Assembly (NCBI GenBank): GCA_030762935.1
Contig: CM060896.1
Location: 14,869,527-14,933,526, forward strand
Direction: 5' to 3'
Length of the DNA stretch: 64,000 bases
DNA from: Hymenopus coronatus
Lineage: Eukaryota; Arthropoda; Insecta; Mantodea; Hymenopodidae
This document shows positions 22,701 through 37,100 of this stretch, piece by piece (the stretch's first letter is position 1; each line of letters opens with the position of its first letter). The translations under genes were made by a program, and so were the position numbers. Below the pieces are notes generated by a model, which was given only the letters and a program-made list of their open reading frames with translations, searched no databases and was not told the DNA's origin.

Positions 22701-25700
22701 CCAGTTGGCAATTAAAATCTAGCAAATTAGGAACAGGTTATCTGTCTGGCTTAGTGATATTGTTAAGAGCACAGTAGTCTCCACAATGTTTCCAGGAACC
22801 ATTCTTTTTGGGAACTAAATGGAGAGGGCTTGCCCAACACATTCTAGACATTTGACACATTCCTAAGTAAACCATTTCTTGGAACTCAGTCTTAGCTGAG
22901 TAAATTTATGTTTACTATTTATTTGCATTTGAAAAAGTTGATATCTGAATAATAACATGTCACTATACAAACAATAACAAATGACAGATTTTTACACAGA
23001 ATAAACCTAGTCTGCATATTACTTGCCACACTGATCACCAACAGGGCTAAGAAACAAAGGAAACAAAATATTGATCACTTGTAAACACAGGATTTAATTG
23101 TATGCCTATTATTTTTTCACATTAAGTTTAAAGTAGGTATAAACAAACACTAATGCATCACTCTGCCAGCACCACTCAGATATTGACCCAGTGGCTGCAA
23201 TAACAGATAGCATGTAGATATGGACATTCTGTAGCTTGCTAGACAATACTTCAGAGCTTACAAAACATACTATACCATATAAATAAATTTGAAAAAGTTG
23301 TATTAGTATCTGACTCTAAAGCAGCTATAATATTCATAACATCTGGTGTAACACCTAATAACTTAAATATTGCAGAATGCCGCAAAATCATAAAACAACT
23401 AATGAATTTAAATACAAGATAAATACTTCAATGTATACCAGCACATTGCAGAATACAGGGTAATGAAACAGCTAATTTTCTAACCGAGAAAGGTAGTATC
23501 TGTTCCAATAAGTTATCACACTATCAAAAGAATCATTTAATCAACATATAATAGAAAAAAATAAAGAAGATAATGTATTGTAAAGAAAAGGAAAACCATG
23601 GAAAAATTTACTGAATAATAACACAACCAGAATCACTACACTACCAAGAAAGTCCTCTGTAGCAACTTTTAGACTCCTAACAGGCCATGATTGTCTCAAT
23701 AAACATTTATTCAGGATTGGTATAGTGAGATCCCCTCTGTGTCCTTTCTGTACACTTAAAGAAGATAAGGATGAAAACCATCTACTGCGCTGCCCAATCT
23801 TTAGTCAACATGATAATATAACATCAAAATACTGGAATGCAAGAGAGCGAATGGCTTCACTGTCAACTGCTCAACATTAGATACCAACCAACCAAACATA
23901 ATTTTTTATTTTTGCTTTAAACTTTAATGAGTTACAGAGTTAAGAAAATGTTGAGCAATATAAGTTAGAAAGTACAGCAGAAAAGAAACACATTGCAAAT
24001 GATAAATGATAATTCAAGCATCACAATCACATATTCTGCATCACTATAATAAAGTATAGTTATTGTTAAACAGCTAACTGCATTAAAAAGGTGACCATTA
24101 CAGTATTGTAATGCCAATTCAGGTTATTACTGTACTCAACTTACAAACTGAAAATGCTTGTTGTATACACAATAGCTTGTCAGTTATCAATAAAACAGTA
24201 AACTGTGAAGCACTTTAATGAAAACAGCTTTTTGGATATCTATAGCAGTAGCAGCAAATAAAATAAGTGTGTATTATGAACAACATTTTGATTTTGATTG
24301 GAATGGGGCAGTTCATGTCACACAATAAACTGACATGCTTGTTACACTGAGCATTTGAATTACTGCAATTAAACAAGCTTTTTAATTCTGAGAAATTTTT
24401 AATTACATAACCATCAGTTGCAGATTGAAAGAGACCTGATCCCATTGATGAATCTACTGAATCAAACTTTGGATAAATTTTGTACTTGAGATCTTGGTTT
24501 AGTGGGAGTACAAAGTTTGATAGTTGTTAATCTTTCCTTTTAAATATATATACACTGGAAACAGAAACACCTGATCTCTGAAGTTAATCTCACAGCATTT
24601 TCTATTGCAAGAGGTACTTTGCACAGAAATTGTTAAACACATTTAGCTCTCCACTTTTTAATGCTTTCCCCCATTTGTTTCTCCACAGTGGTCAGGATTT
24701 TGCTGAGTCATGATACCATCAAAAGCAATACTTTCACAATACAATGACCATAAGGCAAGGAGTCAACTGATTAGGTTCAGTTAACTGATTGCTGAAATTG
24801 AAACTGGAAATTAACCACAGCTCATGTGCATGGCATCACAAACCCTCTGCTGTAACAGTTCAGTTACTTATAGATGAATCTCAATAAACAGATTCATCTT
24901 CAAGACTTGGCATGGATATGTTGATGACATCTTTGCCATAGTCCCCAAACGTTTCATACAGGACACCCTTTAATTACTCAACATACAACAGAAAACAATA
25001 CAGTTCACAATAGAAATAGAAAAAGATAACTACCTTCCATTTCTAGATATGAAAATAATCAGAGAAAGCAACAAACTGTCCTTTGGTATCTATCAGAAAC
25101 CCACTCACTCCGACAACTATACAAAGAATTATGGCCCCAATCCTATAGTGGACAAACATAGAGTATTCAATAGCCTCACCCAAAGACTGGTGTACACACC
25201 ATTAAAAGATGAAGAATACAACATAGAATACAAACACATAATATCTACCGCAGAAACAACAGCTTTAACCAAAAATTAATAGATAAAAAATAAAAAAATT
25301 CAAACAACAGAAATTAATCACAGAAACCACAAAATTGAGCCACAAATAGATAAACCTTGCTTCAAAAAGTTTACTTATCACCCAAAACTACACCACAAGT
25401 TTCAAAAACTATTCAAAAAACATAAAATCACACTTGACCCCCCATAATAAGTTCAGCAAGACTGCCTCCGTGGTCGAGTGGTCAGCGAGCTGACTTCTCA
25501 CCCGGGGGTGAGACCTTATATGTTAAAGGGGGCTAAAAAAAAAAAAAAAAGGTACAAAAAATGCTCTGCAACAACCAAAAAAACCAAATCCCAGAACATA
25601 AAAAATCAGGAATCCGCAGACTGCAACAAAAAGACACCTTGAAACAAGACTTAAAGAACACATGAGAGCAGTTAAATGCAAACAAACTGACAAATCAGCC

Positions 25701-28700
25701 GTTGCACACCACTTTTGGTCTACTAACCATGAAATAGTACTCAATATACACCTTATAAAACCTGCCAGATATGCGGCAGAGCTCGACATTTGGAAAAAAT
25801 CATTAAAAACCAATACTATGTATTCAACTTTGAATTGCAGCCACAAAATATATTGTGGAAGTTCGTCACCCAGCCACCAGGGACCATCAAACCTCAACAT
25901 AGAACACCCTGTAGAAATTCAGTTGGAAACCATCGACAATGATGCCCACATGGCTTCGAAAAATTATACGTATGTGATACAAACCCAACTCAAAAATACT
26001 CTATTCATATGTAACACTGTTCCAAAACACCCTTTCATTAAAATTGTTCTTAAGTATCCGGTCCCCATGGCTGCGCTCGCCAAAGCATCTCGCTTTGGTG
26101 TTTCGCAGCGCAGGGGATCGTGGGTTCGAGTCCTGCCTTGGGCATGGGTGTTATATGTTTGTGTATGTGTGTGTAAAAAGTAAAACAGAAATTCAGTAAT
26201 CATACAGTAATCAAAGTAAACAAATTAGGTAAATAAAAAAAGTAGGGTATACAGCGCTGGAGTCCCGACCAGACTCCGGAACTGTAGTAAAAGAAAAAAA
26301 AAAGTAAATTTTATTTTATAAATGTATATAATGTACAGTGCCTTATCTTTGACTCATGGATGGCCAGCAAGAAGTAGCTGCAGCAGAACACATGCAGCTA
26401 CCAGATGAGTTGAATATTCACAGACCCTGAACTCAAGCACACAGATTTACATGTATTAAATAACCACATCTTTTCTCACAGAAGCTGTTGGAAATGATGT
26501 CCTTGTGCTGCCATGCATGTCTCACACCTTTAAAGAAAATTTCCATTAACACACATTAATTCTTCTTCTGAAATTGCAGTAATTTATCTTCTGATATTGT
26601 CTTTCATTTCTTCCAATGAAAGCGGATTGTTCAGATACACTTTATTTTTAAGCTCCCCCATAATTTAAAGTTGCATACCGTAAGGTCTGATGTGCGTGGT
26701 GGCCATATCTTCAAAACTTTCCTCAATTAATTTCAAGAGAGACTAGCTGTAAGTGCTGTAGCTGAGTCTTGTTGGAAATATGCCTGTGTACACTCAATGT
26801 CCCACAAATACTCCAGGAATGGTTTCATTATTGTATCCCTGTACATTCACTACATCCTCACGGCCCTATGATTCCATACACACTCAGTACACCAAACTCC
26901 AATTTTCTGGTCATGCAATGGCATTTCATGTACAATATCAGGTTTTTTTGCACTCCAATATATGTTGTTTTGTGTCGATACATGGCCATTTAAATAAAAT
27001 CATGCTTCACCTATGAAAAAATTAACTTTGGGTCCATAGAGCCATCATTAGTTTTACCCGATACCTAATTGCAGAAATTTACTCTACTCATAGTATCATG
27101 TGGTTGCAGTTCCGAACTAGGATTATCTTATAAGGTTTAATTTCAAAAGTTTAGTGGCTTTCCAAGTTGAGAATTGTGAAACTGCCTTTTCCTGTGATAA
27201 CCTACTCAGAGATTTTCTTGGGCTATGTTCTAACTTTTGTCCTATCTCATAGAGTTTTCCTCTGTAAGCACACTGATGCGGAGAAAAGCAGGAGCTAGGA
27301 CCAGTTAGAAGCACTGATACTTCCTGCAGGCCAGCCAGCCAGCCAGCCACGAGTCAAAAATACGGCACTGTATGTATATATGTATGTTTCTTTTTAATGT
27401 CTCTGCACAAGAATAACTACAAAAAGTTATGATCTGAACCAAACTGTTTTATGTGGAGGAAGAGATGCATCTAAGTGGGAAAAGTTGTAGTTCGCCCAGT
27501 AGCCAATGAGACGCTCCCTTGTCACGTGGTTTTGTTTGTATCTCCTTTGAACTTAAAATGAAATGATAATAGATGTAGTTGTTCTTTCTTGATATCCATA
27601 GAGTATCCATTACTTCATTTACAAGGTTTTACAAAGTAGAAGGTTTACAATAGCCTGAGCTACAAAATGTTCCCAGAATTTGCTAATAATCTAGAAATTA
27701 GTTATAATAAAACAAATGAACAACACTTTCTACAAAATAATTTTCTTCCACAGTAACACAATTCTGCCAGCATGTGTAAAGTAACTGGAGGCATTGCTGA
27801 AAGCTATTTTGTGAAATTATTTGCTGTGCTCTTATCACATTTGCAGTAACTTCATCAGCATTCGTGAATCTTTGCTTCTTCAGCTGCAGAAAGAGAAAGA
27901 AGTCAGGTGATAACATCTGAGAGCTTGGAGAATGCTTAGAAGCCTGACAGACGGCCATGACTGTCTCAATAAACATTTGTTGAGGATTGGTATAGTGAGA
28001 TCTCCTCTGTGTCCTTTCTGTACACTTAAAGAAGATATGGATGGAAACCATCTACTGCGTTGCCCAACCTTTAGTCAACATGATAATATGACATCAAAAT
28101 ACTAGAATGCAAGAGAGCGAATGGCTTCACTGCCAACTGCTCAACATTAGATACCAACCAACCAACCAACATCAAAATATGTGATAAAGCCACAAGAGAA
28201 GGCTTTGCATGAGCAAGAACAGACATGGTCAAATTGAAAGGATTGAGAAAAGAGAGTGATTGGGGGAAATGCCCCTTATGTCACATGGGGTTTTAGAATG
28301 TGAAGAAACTAAGAGGCTTACGGAAAGGATGGTTAAAAAGGAATGGTTAACATTACCACAAGAAATTCAAGTGATAAAGTTAATGAATGTAAAAGCTAGG
28401 AGAAACTTAATTGAAATTAGGAACTTTTTGGGCAGAGTATGAACCAAGTGGTTGAGAAAAATAAATAAGCAGGACAATGAAGTAAATTAAGCAATAGCAA
28501 GTAATGTGTATTTAATCTAAGATATAAATAGGACCCAATAGCTCGGCAACATCTATTGAGCCACATGGTACTAGCAACTTAGTGTAGTGATAAGAAAGTA
28601 AAGAAATGTACCAATATGTAAAAGTTATGGAAATAAACTTAGTTACTAATACAAACAGCATTGTGGAGCAACACAAGAACATTGTACAAATATGATGGAA

Positions 28701-31700
28701 ATCTAACACAAGTAATTTGAAATTGGAGTCACATGTTAGGGCCTTAAAGTTTCAAATGTTATACACAGTGGATACATCACACTTGCAAAGCTTACAAACA
28801 GATGGATTCATATTACTTTTAAAATAACTAAATATAACTAACAATCCAATGGCATGGAACCACGTGTTTAGCAAAAAATTTTGTCTGGAACTAAACTGTG
28901 AAAATGTTGTGGATTAGTTATTAACTAATAGCCATTAATGACAGTTATGAATCAGGAGATCAGGAGTTCTAGATGGATGATGGATGATGTATTTTGTTTT
29001 AAGTTTAGTCTTGCAGGTGAAGCAAGATCTAGCATTGTGGACCAATAGCCATGTTTATTCAGGTTTTATTTGTAATTTTGATAACCTTCTTTGTAAGAAC
29101 ATGTCTTTTCCCGTCATTTTGGCTATTTTTTTGAGAAGATAGAATTTCGTTACAGTTTTATTTTCGTCAGTTGATTTTTCATATGGTGATGAGCTGTTTA
29201 ATTTTATGTCAATAACCTGTTTTAGCAACGGAAAATTTTTGCAGTAACCAAGGAAAACTTTTAAAGATTTTACACTTCTCCTTCTGACTTCCTCGATGAA
29301 GAAGGTCTGTGAGAGAGACTAAGTCTAAAGGATAACATTCCTCGTCAGGCTAGAAGATTAGTGTTACATAAGAATTTGTACTTCTAAGTAATATTACACC
29401 GGAGAATACATCAGCTTTAATTTTCAACGAGATAGTTGATTTTTCTGGAAATTGAGGAAGTCATTATCCGGTATTTCTTTGTTTGAGCTAAAAAGAAAGC
29501 ACATTCATGCAAGTGAAAGATACGGAGTAACGTGAATAATTTCGACAGGAATAGAGAAATTTCGTCAGGAATACAATCATAAAATTAAAGATGATTTTCA
29601 GTTTTAAATGAAAGAAGGCTATCTTTCAAATTTGAAACTGTGTTTTAAAATTTTGAATAAAAGTGAGCTTTGTTCTAAAGAAAAGAAAATGTTGTTCTTT
29701 ACACCAAGTAAATCCTTGCACGATGTACACCATGCCCTGAGTGCTCTACCATTTGATCTAGACCCGGGTAGGCACAGATTTTGTGCACAACAGCTATAGT
29801 AAGCCGCGACTTTTGAAATCCTGCTGCACAGTCATACTGAACAATGAATGAAATGGGTGAAATGATGATCAAATAGCTCATAGAGTTTGAAGTTATCTGA
29901 TATTTGTCTTCTCTACATAAGAGAAAACCCAGGAAAAAATATTATCTGGGTTAACACACGCTAACCAAGATTCAAATCTGGACCTCTGGAATATGAGGCA
30001 GGTACGTATCCCCCCACACCACAGAGGCAGGGGTGCTGAAATTGTATGCAAAAGTTTGACTCATTTATTAGTAAAATCACTTCCCTTTAATAAGATTATA
30101 AATGCTAATAACTAGACTAGTTTGGTAATTAAGGAAACAGGAACCATATATATAGCTTAAATCTGTTTAACCTTAGTATGTATCTGAGTTTGAAAAACCA
30201 ATTGGAATTAACACTGTGAAGCACTGTAATAATTTATAAAATAATGCATCTGAGTACCAAATTGCAATTACTTTAATGGCCTATCCAGTATCTGATTCCC
30301 CTATCTATTGATAGCTGTCTAAGGCTCCATATGTACACAGAAAATATTTCTGAATAATGTTTCTTTACCATTTCAGAAGATTCTCTTGAAAGACATTCCC
30401 AGCGTTCTCGAAACTTTTGGGTCTTTTCATCCTCAGGAGCTTGATCAGGTTCGTTGCACTCTGCATCAGATTCTCGATACATTGGAAAATGCTGTAATAA
30501 TAATACTAATAATAATAATGGTAATAGTCACTATCAATAGGCTGTTTACAAGAGCATCAGATATTGTCAGTAATTATTAATAGTGAAAAGAGATCAAGTT
30601 GGTATAACATTTAGAAAATTTAATCTCAGATATGCACATACATTATAATTCTGCAATACTGTTTATATACTTCTCAGTTAGATTTTAAAAGATGTTTGTA
30701 TGTAGTATTTACTTGCTATGGTAACTTAAATATGGCTGAAATTTTATTTTTTCTTTCTTTCTCTTCTAATATGCACCTCCCTGGTTTACAGGTCAGCACC
30801 TGAGGTCAGATCCTGTTGAGGAGCAGAGAGAAGCCAAGATGGTTGTTCAGCCCAAAGTCTAGCATGAGAGGGAGTAGGTGGCACCATGGCCAATATTTAG
30901 ACTGCCTGCCTCTCAAACCAGAGCTGGGTCGCCTTCCGTGGTGTAATGGTTACTATGCTAACTTTATATACCCAAGGTCGCGGGTTCAAACCCAGCGGAG
31001 GATGATGGATTTTTATCCAATGTAAAAATCCTTAGCATGGCTTTCTTTGGAAGGGAAGTAAAGCTGTTGTAAAAGAACCTCAAGCCTGATACAGAGACCT
31101 CTGAGCCAAATTAAGTGATCTTTCACACCCAATTTAGAATGAGATGCTGAGAACCATAGTAGTTAGAGAGTGTCCATAAATAACACACCATTTACATTTT
31201 TTGTTTGATCCTAGGGATTTGTGGTGGGATGAAGCAGTATCTGAGCAGATTTTATCTGGGTTCTCCCCCCCCACCCATTCATTCTACCAATTGCTCCATA
31301 GTCATCCTTCCTGTCATCAATTTCTCCATCATTTTATATCATTCAATTTTATAAGGGTCATCATATGACATCAAAATACTGGAATGCAAGAGAGCGAATG
31401 ACTCACTGTAAACTGCTCAACGCTAGATACCAACCAACCACTTTATAAGGGTCCTCATTAGTTTGATATTTATTTGTGTTTACCCTAATAATCAATTGCC
31501 CTTCTTTATCACAATTAAGCCTAAGGCAGTCTTTCCTTAGCACATTAAATTCCTTCTTATTTTTGACAAGTTAGATAGCTTTATACACATAGAGAAGGTT
31601 GTAGATACAACTGATACATGTTTTATTAATTTGTTGAGTTGGTTTTTTAACACTATGTCACTTACATTGTTATTATGAGGGACTAGTAAAGAAAGCCTAT

Positions 31701-34163
31701 GCTTTCATTTTCAACCTCACGGGTCCAACTACCATTGCTGGCTGCATTTGCTTGTACCAAAAATTCACAAAACAGGAAAAACAATGAGACCAATCACCAG
31801 TAGTATTGATTCTCCAACATATAAATTAGCAAAATGGTTATTGAATAAATTTGATTCGTTTCCAAAATTTGAAAGTTCCAATCTAGCAAACTCTTTGGAA
31901 TTAGTTGAAAAAATCAAAGATCTAAAAATAGACACAGAAGACACCTTAGTTTCATTTGATGTTACAGCACCATACCCTAGCATCCCAACACAAAAACTGC
32001 GAGACCTATTAAAAACTGGCTAAATACAGCAGAAATAGAACCTGCAGAAGTAGAAGATTACATAAGGCTAACAAGTTTGTGCATTGAACAAAACTACTTC
32101 ACCTTCAATAGTAAATATTACAGGCAAAAATCAGGACTCTCCATGGGCAACCCTGTATCTCCATTTTTGGCAAATTTATTTATGAGCAAATTCGAAACGC
32201 ACATGAAGAAAGCATTCCCATGGATTTTCAAAGTGTGGTACCGCTATGTTGACGACATATTTGCAATAGTACCAAGTAGGCATTTAGATGATGCCATAAA
32301 ATTATTAAACATACAGGAAAAAACAATAAAATTCACAAGGGAAACAGAAACCAATGGAGAACTCCCATTCTTAGACCTAAGAATCATCAGAACGACACAA
32401 AAGTAAACTTTGGAATCTACAGAAAACCAACTCAATCAGAAAATTACATTAAAAATGAAAGCTACAACCCATTACCACACAAACATGCAATAATAAACAG
32501 CCTCACACATAGATTAGTAAATGTACCTATGAGCACAGCCGAATTCAACAAAGAGTTAAAAACCATAATTCAAACAGCAGAACAAAATGGATACAGCAAG
32601 AACCTTGTGTACAAGAAACTAAACAAAGCAAAGCAGAAAAAAACCATAAAAGAAATAACTACCCTAACAGCAGGAAAAAACAATATCAACACATTCCAAA
32701 AATTCACTTACCACCCCCGAGCATTTAGAAAATTCAAAGAAATCTTCAAAGAACAAGACATCACCCTGGCTCCAATAAACAGATTTTCTGTCATAATATT
32801 ACTGAATTCCAAAATAAAAGATGAAATTCCATCAGAAAATAGGTCAGGAATATATCAAATTAAATGTACAAATTGTGAAAAGTTCTACATAGGACAAACC
32901 AAAAGAAGTTTAAAAATCAGATCCAAAGAGCACTTTATAAACCTAAAATTGAAACAAGAAGACAAATTGGCAGTAGCATTTCACTTTTGGAAAGAAAACC
33001 ACAATCTAGATCCAAATCCAAAATTGCTTAAAACCATGTCAGGCCACAATGAACTCACAACCTGGGAAAACATCCTCATATGGAAAAACAAAGATCGGCT
33101 AATAAACTTTGAAATCCCGCCAGTAGACAGCTTAGTTAAGAAGTTCATCATTTTGCCACCAGAGAAGAGAGCACAAGCAAACGCAGCCACCAATGGCAGT
33201 TGGACCCGTGAGGTTGAAAATGAAAGCATAGGCTTTCGAAACTAGTCCCTCATAATAACAATGTAAGTGACGTAGTGTTAAAAAACCAACTCAACAAATT
33301 AATAAAACATATAATTTGACCGTCACTGTTACTAAATTCCTCCAAACATCAATCAAAAAATTATTGAGTTCTGATGAGCAACATGGGTTCAGAGGTTGCT
33401 ATCCCTTTAACAATATATTCCAAGTAAACCTGTAAATATGGAATAAAGATATGGACACTGTACAACAGTATGTTCTAAACACACTACCAGACAGATGATG
33501 TGAGAAAAACCAAGGATCTGACTACATGTGATATTTTTTTTGCATCCTATATTTTGGCTCAAGCACTTCTTAAAGAAAAATTACACTTTTGGGTACAATG
33601 AGAAAAAAACAATACAGAGCTCCCTAATTTATCAAGCAAAAAAGAGATCCACAATTTAAAATTCTATTTCACAAAAGATATCACAGTTGTATCATACATT
33701 CCAAAGACGAATAAGAAAGTTGTGCTGTTGAGCACAATGTATAACAATAAGCAAACAAACAACAGGGAAGAAAAGAAGCCGAAAATGATATTGGATCACA
33801 ATGTCATCAAAGGTGCAAGAGACTGCAATATTTCTCTAGAAACCAGCAACACTTCTTGTTACTTTAAATATTGAGGTCAGGAAATAACTGTGAGAAAGAT
33901 GCAAACACAGGATCAGCCTATACCAGGCTATAGTGGCTCCAAACAAAACTGCAAACATGCTGGATGTAAATGTTGTCCTAGTTCTGATAATAACATATCT
34001 AGCTGTAAGAAACATGTTTGTTTAACTTCATGTTGCATATTATTGCCCAAAATGTAAGAAGTAATGTGTTATCAATGTTGTGTTTTTAAAAATATGTGCA
34101 CTATTTTTTATTTGTATTTTGAAGAATTATTTTCACTGAAAAACAGATTGTTATATGCTCAAA

Positions 34164-34194
<31 letters not shown>

Positions 34195-37100
34195 GTTGGT
34201 GGTGGTGGTGGTGGTGGTGGTTTTATGTTCAAATAAAAATTTTGTAATTTATTTATATTTGGATATTTTTGCTGAAAGTATTTAACCATTTTCTTGTATT
34301 ATGAAACTTGTGAATAAGATGTATATAAAGTTTCTTTGCATATGTTTTGATCAATATCAAAGTTACATTACATAATAGTAATTTATCTGTGTTAAAGAAG
34401 TAAATGCAATAACATCTAAAATATTTCCTTGGGTCATTATGACCTGAAGTGCCAAGAATGTGTGCTGTTTTTAAGGAGAACAGAAGGGTTAAATCGAAAT
34501 GGATTTATTAGTTGAATCATTTAATATTTCTTTTAAATTTTCATCTAATCCCACCTGAAAGCATTTTTTGAGATAAAAAAATTCTTGTAATGTTCACTGA
34601 CTATGTAAGTCAGGCACATTTCTGGTATTTTGCTATTTACTTTGGCATGTACTTATATATTAGAGGCAATATTATTTATAAAAAAAAAAAGAAATTTACT
34701 TTCCAAAATAATGAAAATGTACATGCACATTATACTAGAAATCAAAAGGATATTCACTTAACCTCTGCAAAATCATGATGTGTAAAAATGGAGTGATGCA
34801 CTCCAGTATATCATTATATAATTCTCTTCCCAGTGATATAAAAAATACTGAAAACTATAATGCCTTTGCTCTGGTTTCAATGCATTTAAAACCAGAGCAA
34901 AGGCTTTCTTGCAAGAGCACTGCTTCTGCACTGTAAAGGAATACTTACAATTTAATAAATATCCACATACTATATCATTGTGTTAACTATCTTATATCAT
35001 ATCCTTCTAAACTCATTGTATATTGTAAATATGTATATATCTAACTTGCTGTAACTGCTGTAATATAACTCTAATCATTGACGTATCCTGTATCAGAGTA
35101 CAATGTATAGAATTGATTTTAAATTTAAAGGAGAGTACAAGCAAATGGAGCCAGCAATGGTAATTGGACCCATGAGGTTGAAAATGAAAGCATAGGCTTT
35201 CGAAACTAGTCCCTCATAATAACAATGTAAGTGACGTAGTGTTAAAAAACCAACTCAACAAATTAATAAAACATATAATTTGACCGTCACTGTTACTAAA
35301 TTCCTCCAAACATCAATCAACAACTGATACATTTTATATTCTTTTTTTACTTTTTAAAATCCTGTCAATATTGGGATTATTTGTAAACACCCCCTCCCCC
35401 ACCAATTTCAATTCCTTATGCTATAACAATGCTATAATAAGCAATATTTAGTATATAAGTGTATTTATATTTTGCCAGTTGTCTCAAAAGGTATAGTCCC
35501 AAATTTATCAATTTCTCTACATGTACTATGTACATAGTGTATAGAGAAGGTATTGTATTGCACCCAAAAATTCAATACCGAGATTTTACCGAAAATACAT
35601 GTTTTGGGTCCTCCTGAATAAAAAAAAGCATTTTTGGAAAAAGGTTCGCATGTGTGTACGAGTGCATGTGTGTGTATGTGTGGACAGCATAGCTCAAAAA
35701 CGTTAAATACCAAACTTGAGATTTTTAAGTTTGGTATCTTCCAAGGATGCGACACAAAGATTTTCAAGAAAATCCCCCCACCCCCAACTCTACCCTTTAC
35801 GTGGAACTTTTTTTGAAAATTTTGATTTTCTCAAAAATGGCTCTAACGATTTTGATTAAAATATTGTATATCAAAGATATTTTCATGACAAATAATATGT
35901 ATATTTTGAATTTTCTGGGAATAGCCTCTGAAGACTACTTTATTCTGGATGAATTTTGCATAACTGCTGAACGGTAAGAAATGGACAAAAACTTACCACA
36001 CAAAAAATGTAGAGCACATTAAAACACATAATGTATGTTATATAAAATTTTTTTCAAGTTGATACTTTTTGAGATATTCCTTGTTTTTGGTTTCAGCTTT
36101 GAAAAACTTGTATTTCTCATATAGGAATTTTGTCAATGCGTGTCCACACAAACAAAGGAACTTCAGTCCATAGCAACCAGCTTTTGACTTCACTGTAACC
36201 TATGATACTCCCATATTTCGCTTCTACTTACAAGGAAGTAAGTAATAAGACTATTTCTGCTAATTTTTTCTTGATTAACATGAAGTAAATAGAAGAATAA
36301 GCTTATTAACAATAATTTGTTACACAGAAGTAGAGAAAGTCATGTGAAGGAACACATCAGATTTTTTTTTTTTTTTGCAGTCAGTGTCTACTTGTCTATT
36401 ATATGTTAAATTTTCATCATGTTTATGCCTAGAAATTTAAAAGTGTTTACTGTTCTAAGGTATTGTACCTTAACATGTATATTTAGTTTATCTGTAAGGC
36501 TGTAACACTTAGTAATTTTAGTTTTGTCTATATTTATATCCATTACGTAGAAGGTGGTGTAAAATTGCCCAAATTGCATTTGTAATTACTTTCTTTACAC
36601 ATACTATGTACATGGTGTATACAGAAGGTATTGTGTTGCACCAAAAAATTTGATACTGAGATTTCACCAGAAATACATGTTTTGAGACTCCCTGAATCCA
36701 AAAAAAGCATTTTTAGAAAAATGTTGTGTGTGTGTGTGTGTTTGTCTGTGTGTATGTGTGTCTGTGTGGGCAGCATAGCTCAAAAACAAAAAGTTCGTTA
36801 AATACCAAACTTGATATTTAAGTTCAGTATCTTCCAAGGATGCGACACAAAGATTCTTAAGAAAATCCCTCCCAGCTACCCTTTACATGGAACATTTTTC
36901 GACAATTTTGATTTTCTCTAAATGTATATCTTGAATTTTCTGGAAATAGCCTCTGAAGACTTCATTCTGGATGACTTTTGTATAACTGGCAAACTGTAAG
37001 ACATATACTATACAAAAAATGTAGATCCCATTAAAACACACAATTTATCTCTCTCTCTCTCTCTCTTTTTTTTTTTTTTTCTCAAGTAGGAAGATATCTT

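Larger units (their letters stand above)
31620..35319 (+). mobile_element. Composite Penelope-like element with 13-bp TSD
   Basis: Bounded by ACAACTGATACAT at 31607-31619 and again at 35320-35332, a 13-bp direct repeat in the size range known for Penelope insertions. Order inside: an inverted copy of the element's own 3' end (31620-31755); a truncated ORF from mid-RT to GIY-YIG (31748-33245); tail copy 1 (33167-33356); about 1.77 kb of unexplained DNA (33357-35130); tail copy 2 (35131-35319), nearly identical to tail 1. It sits in MPPE1 intron 6. Shared terminal segments in direct and inverted orientation are typical of Penelope-like elements (pseudo-LTRs), but the central segment is unusual. 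Confidence 0.8.
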
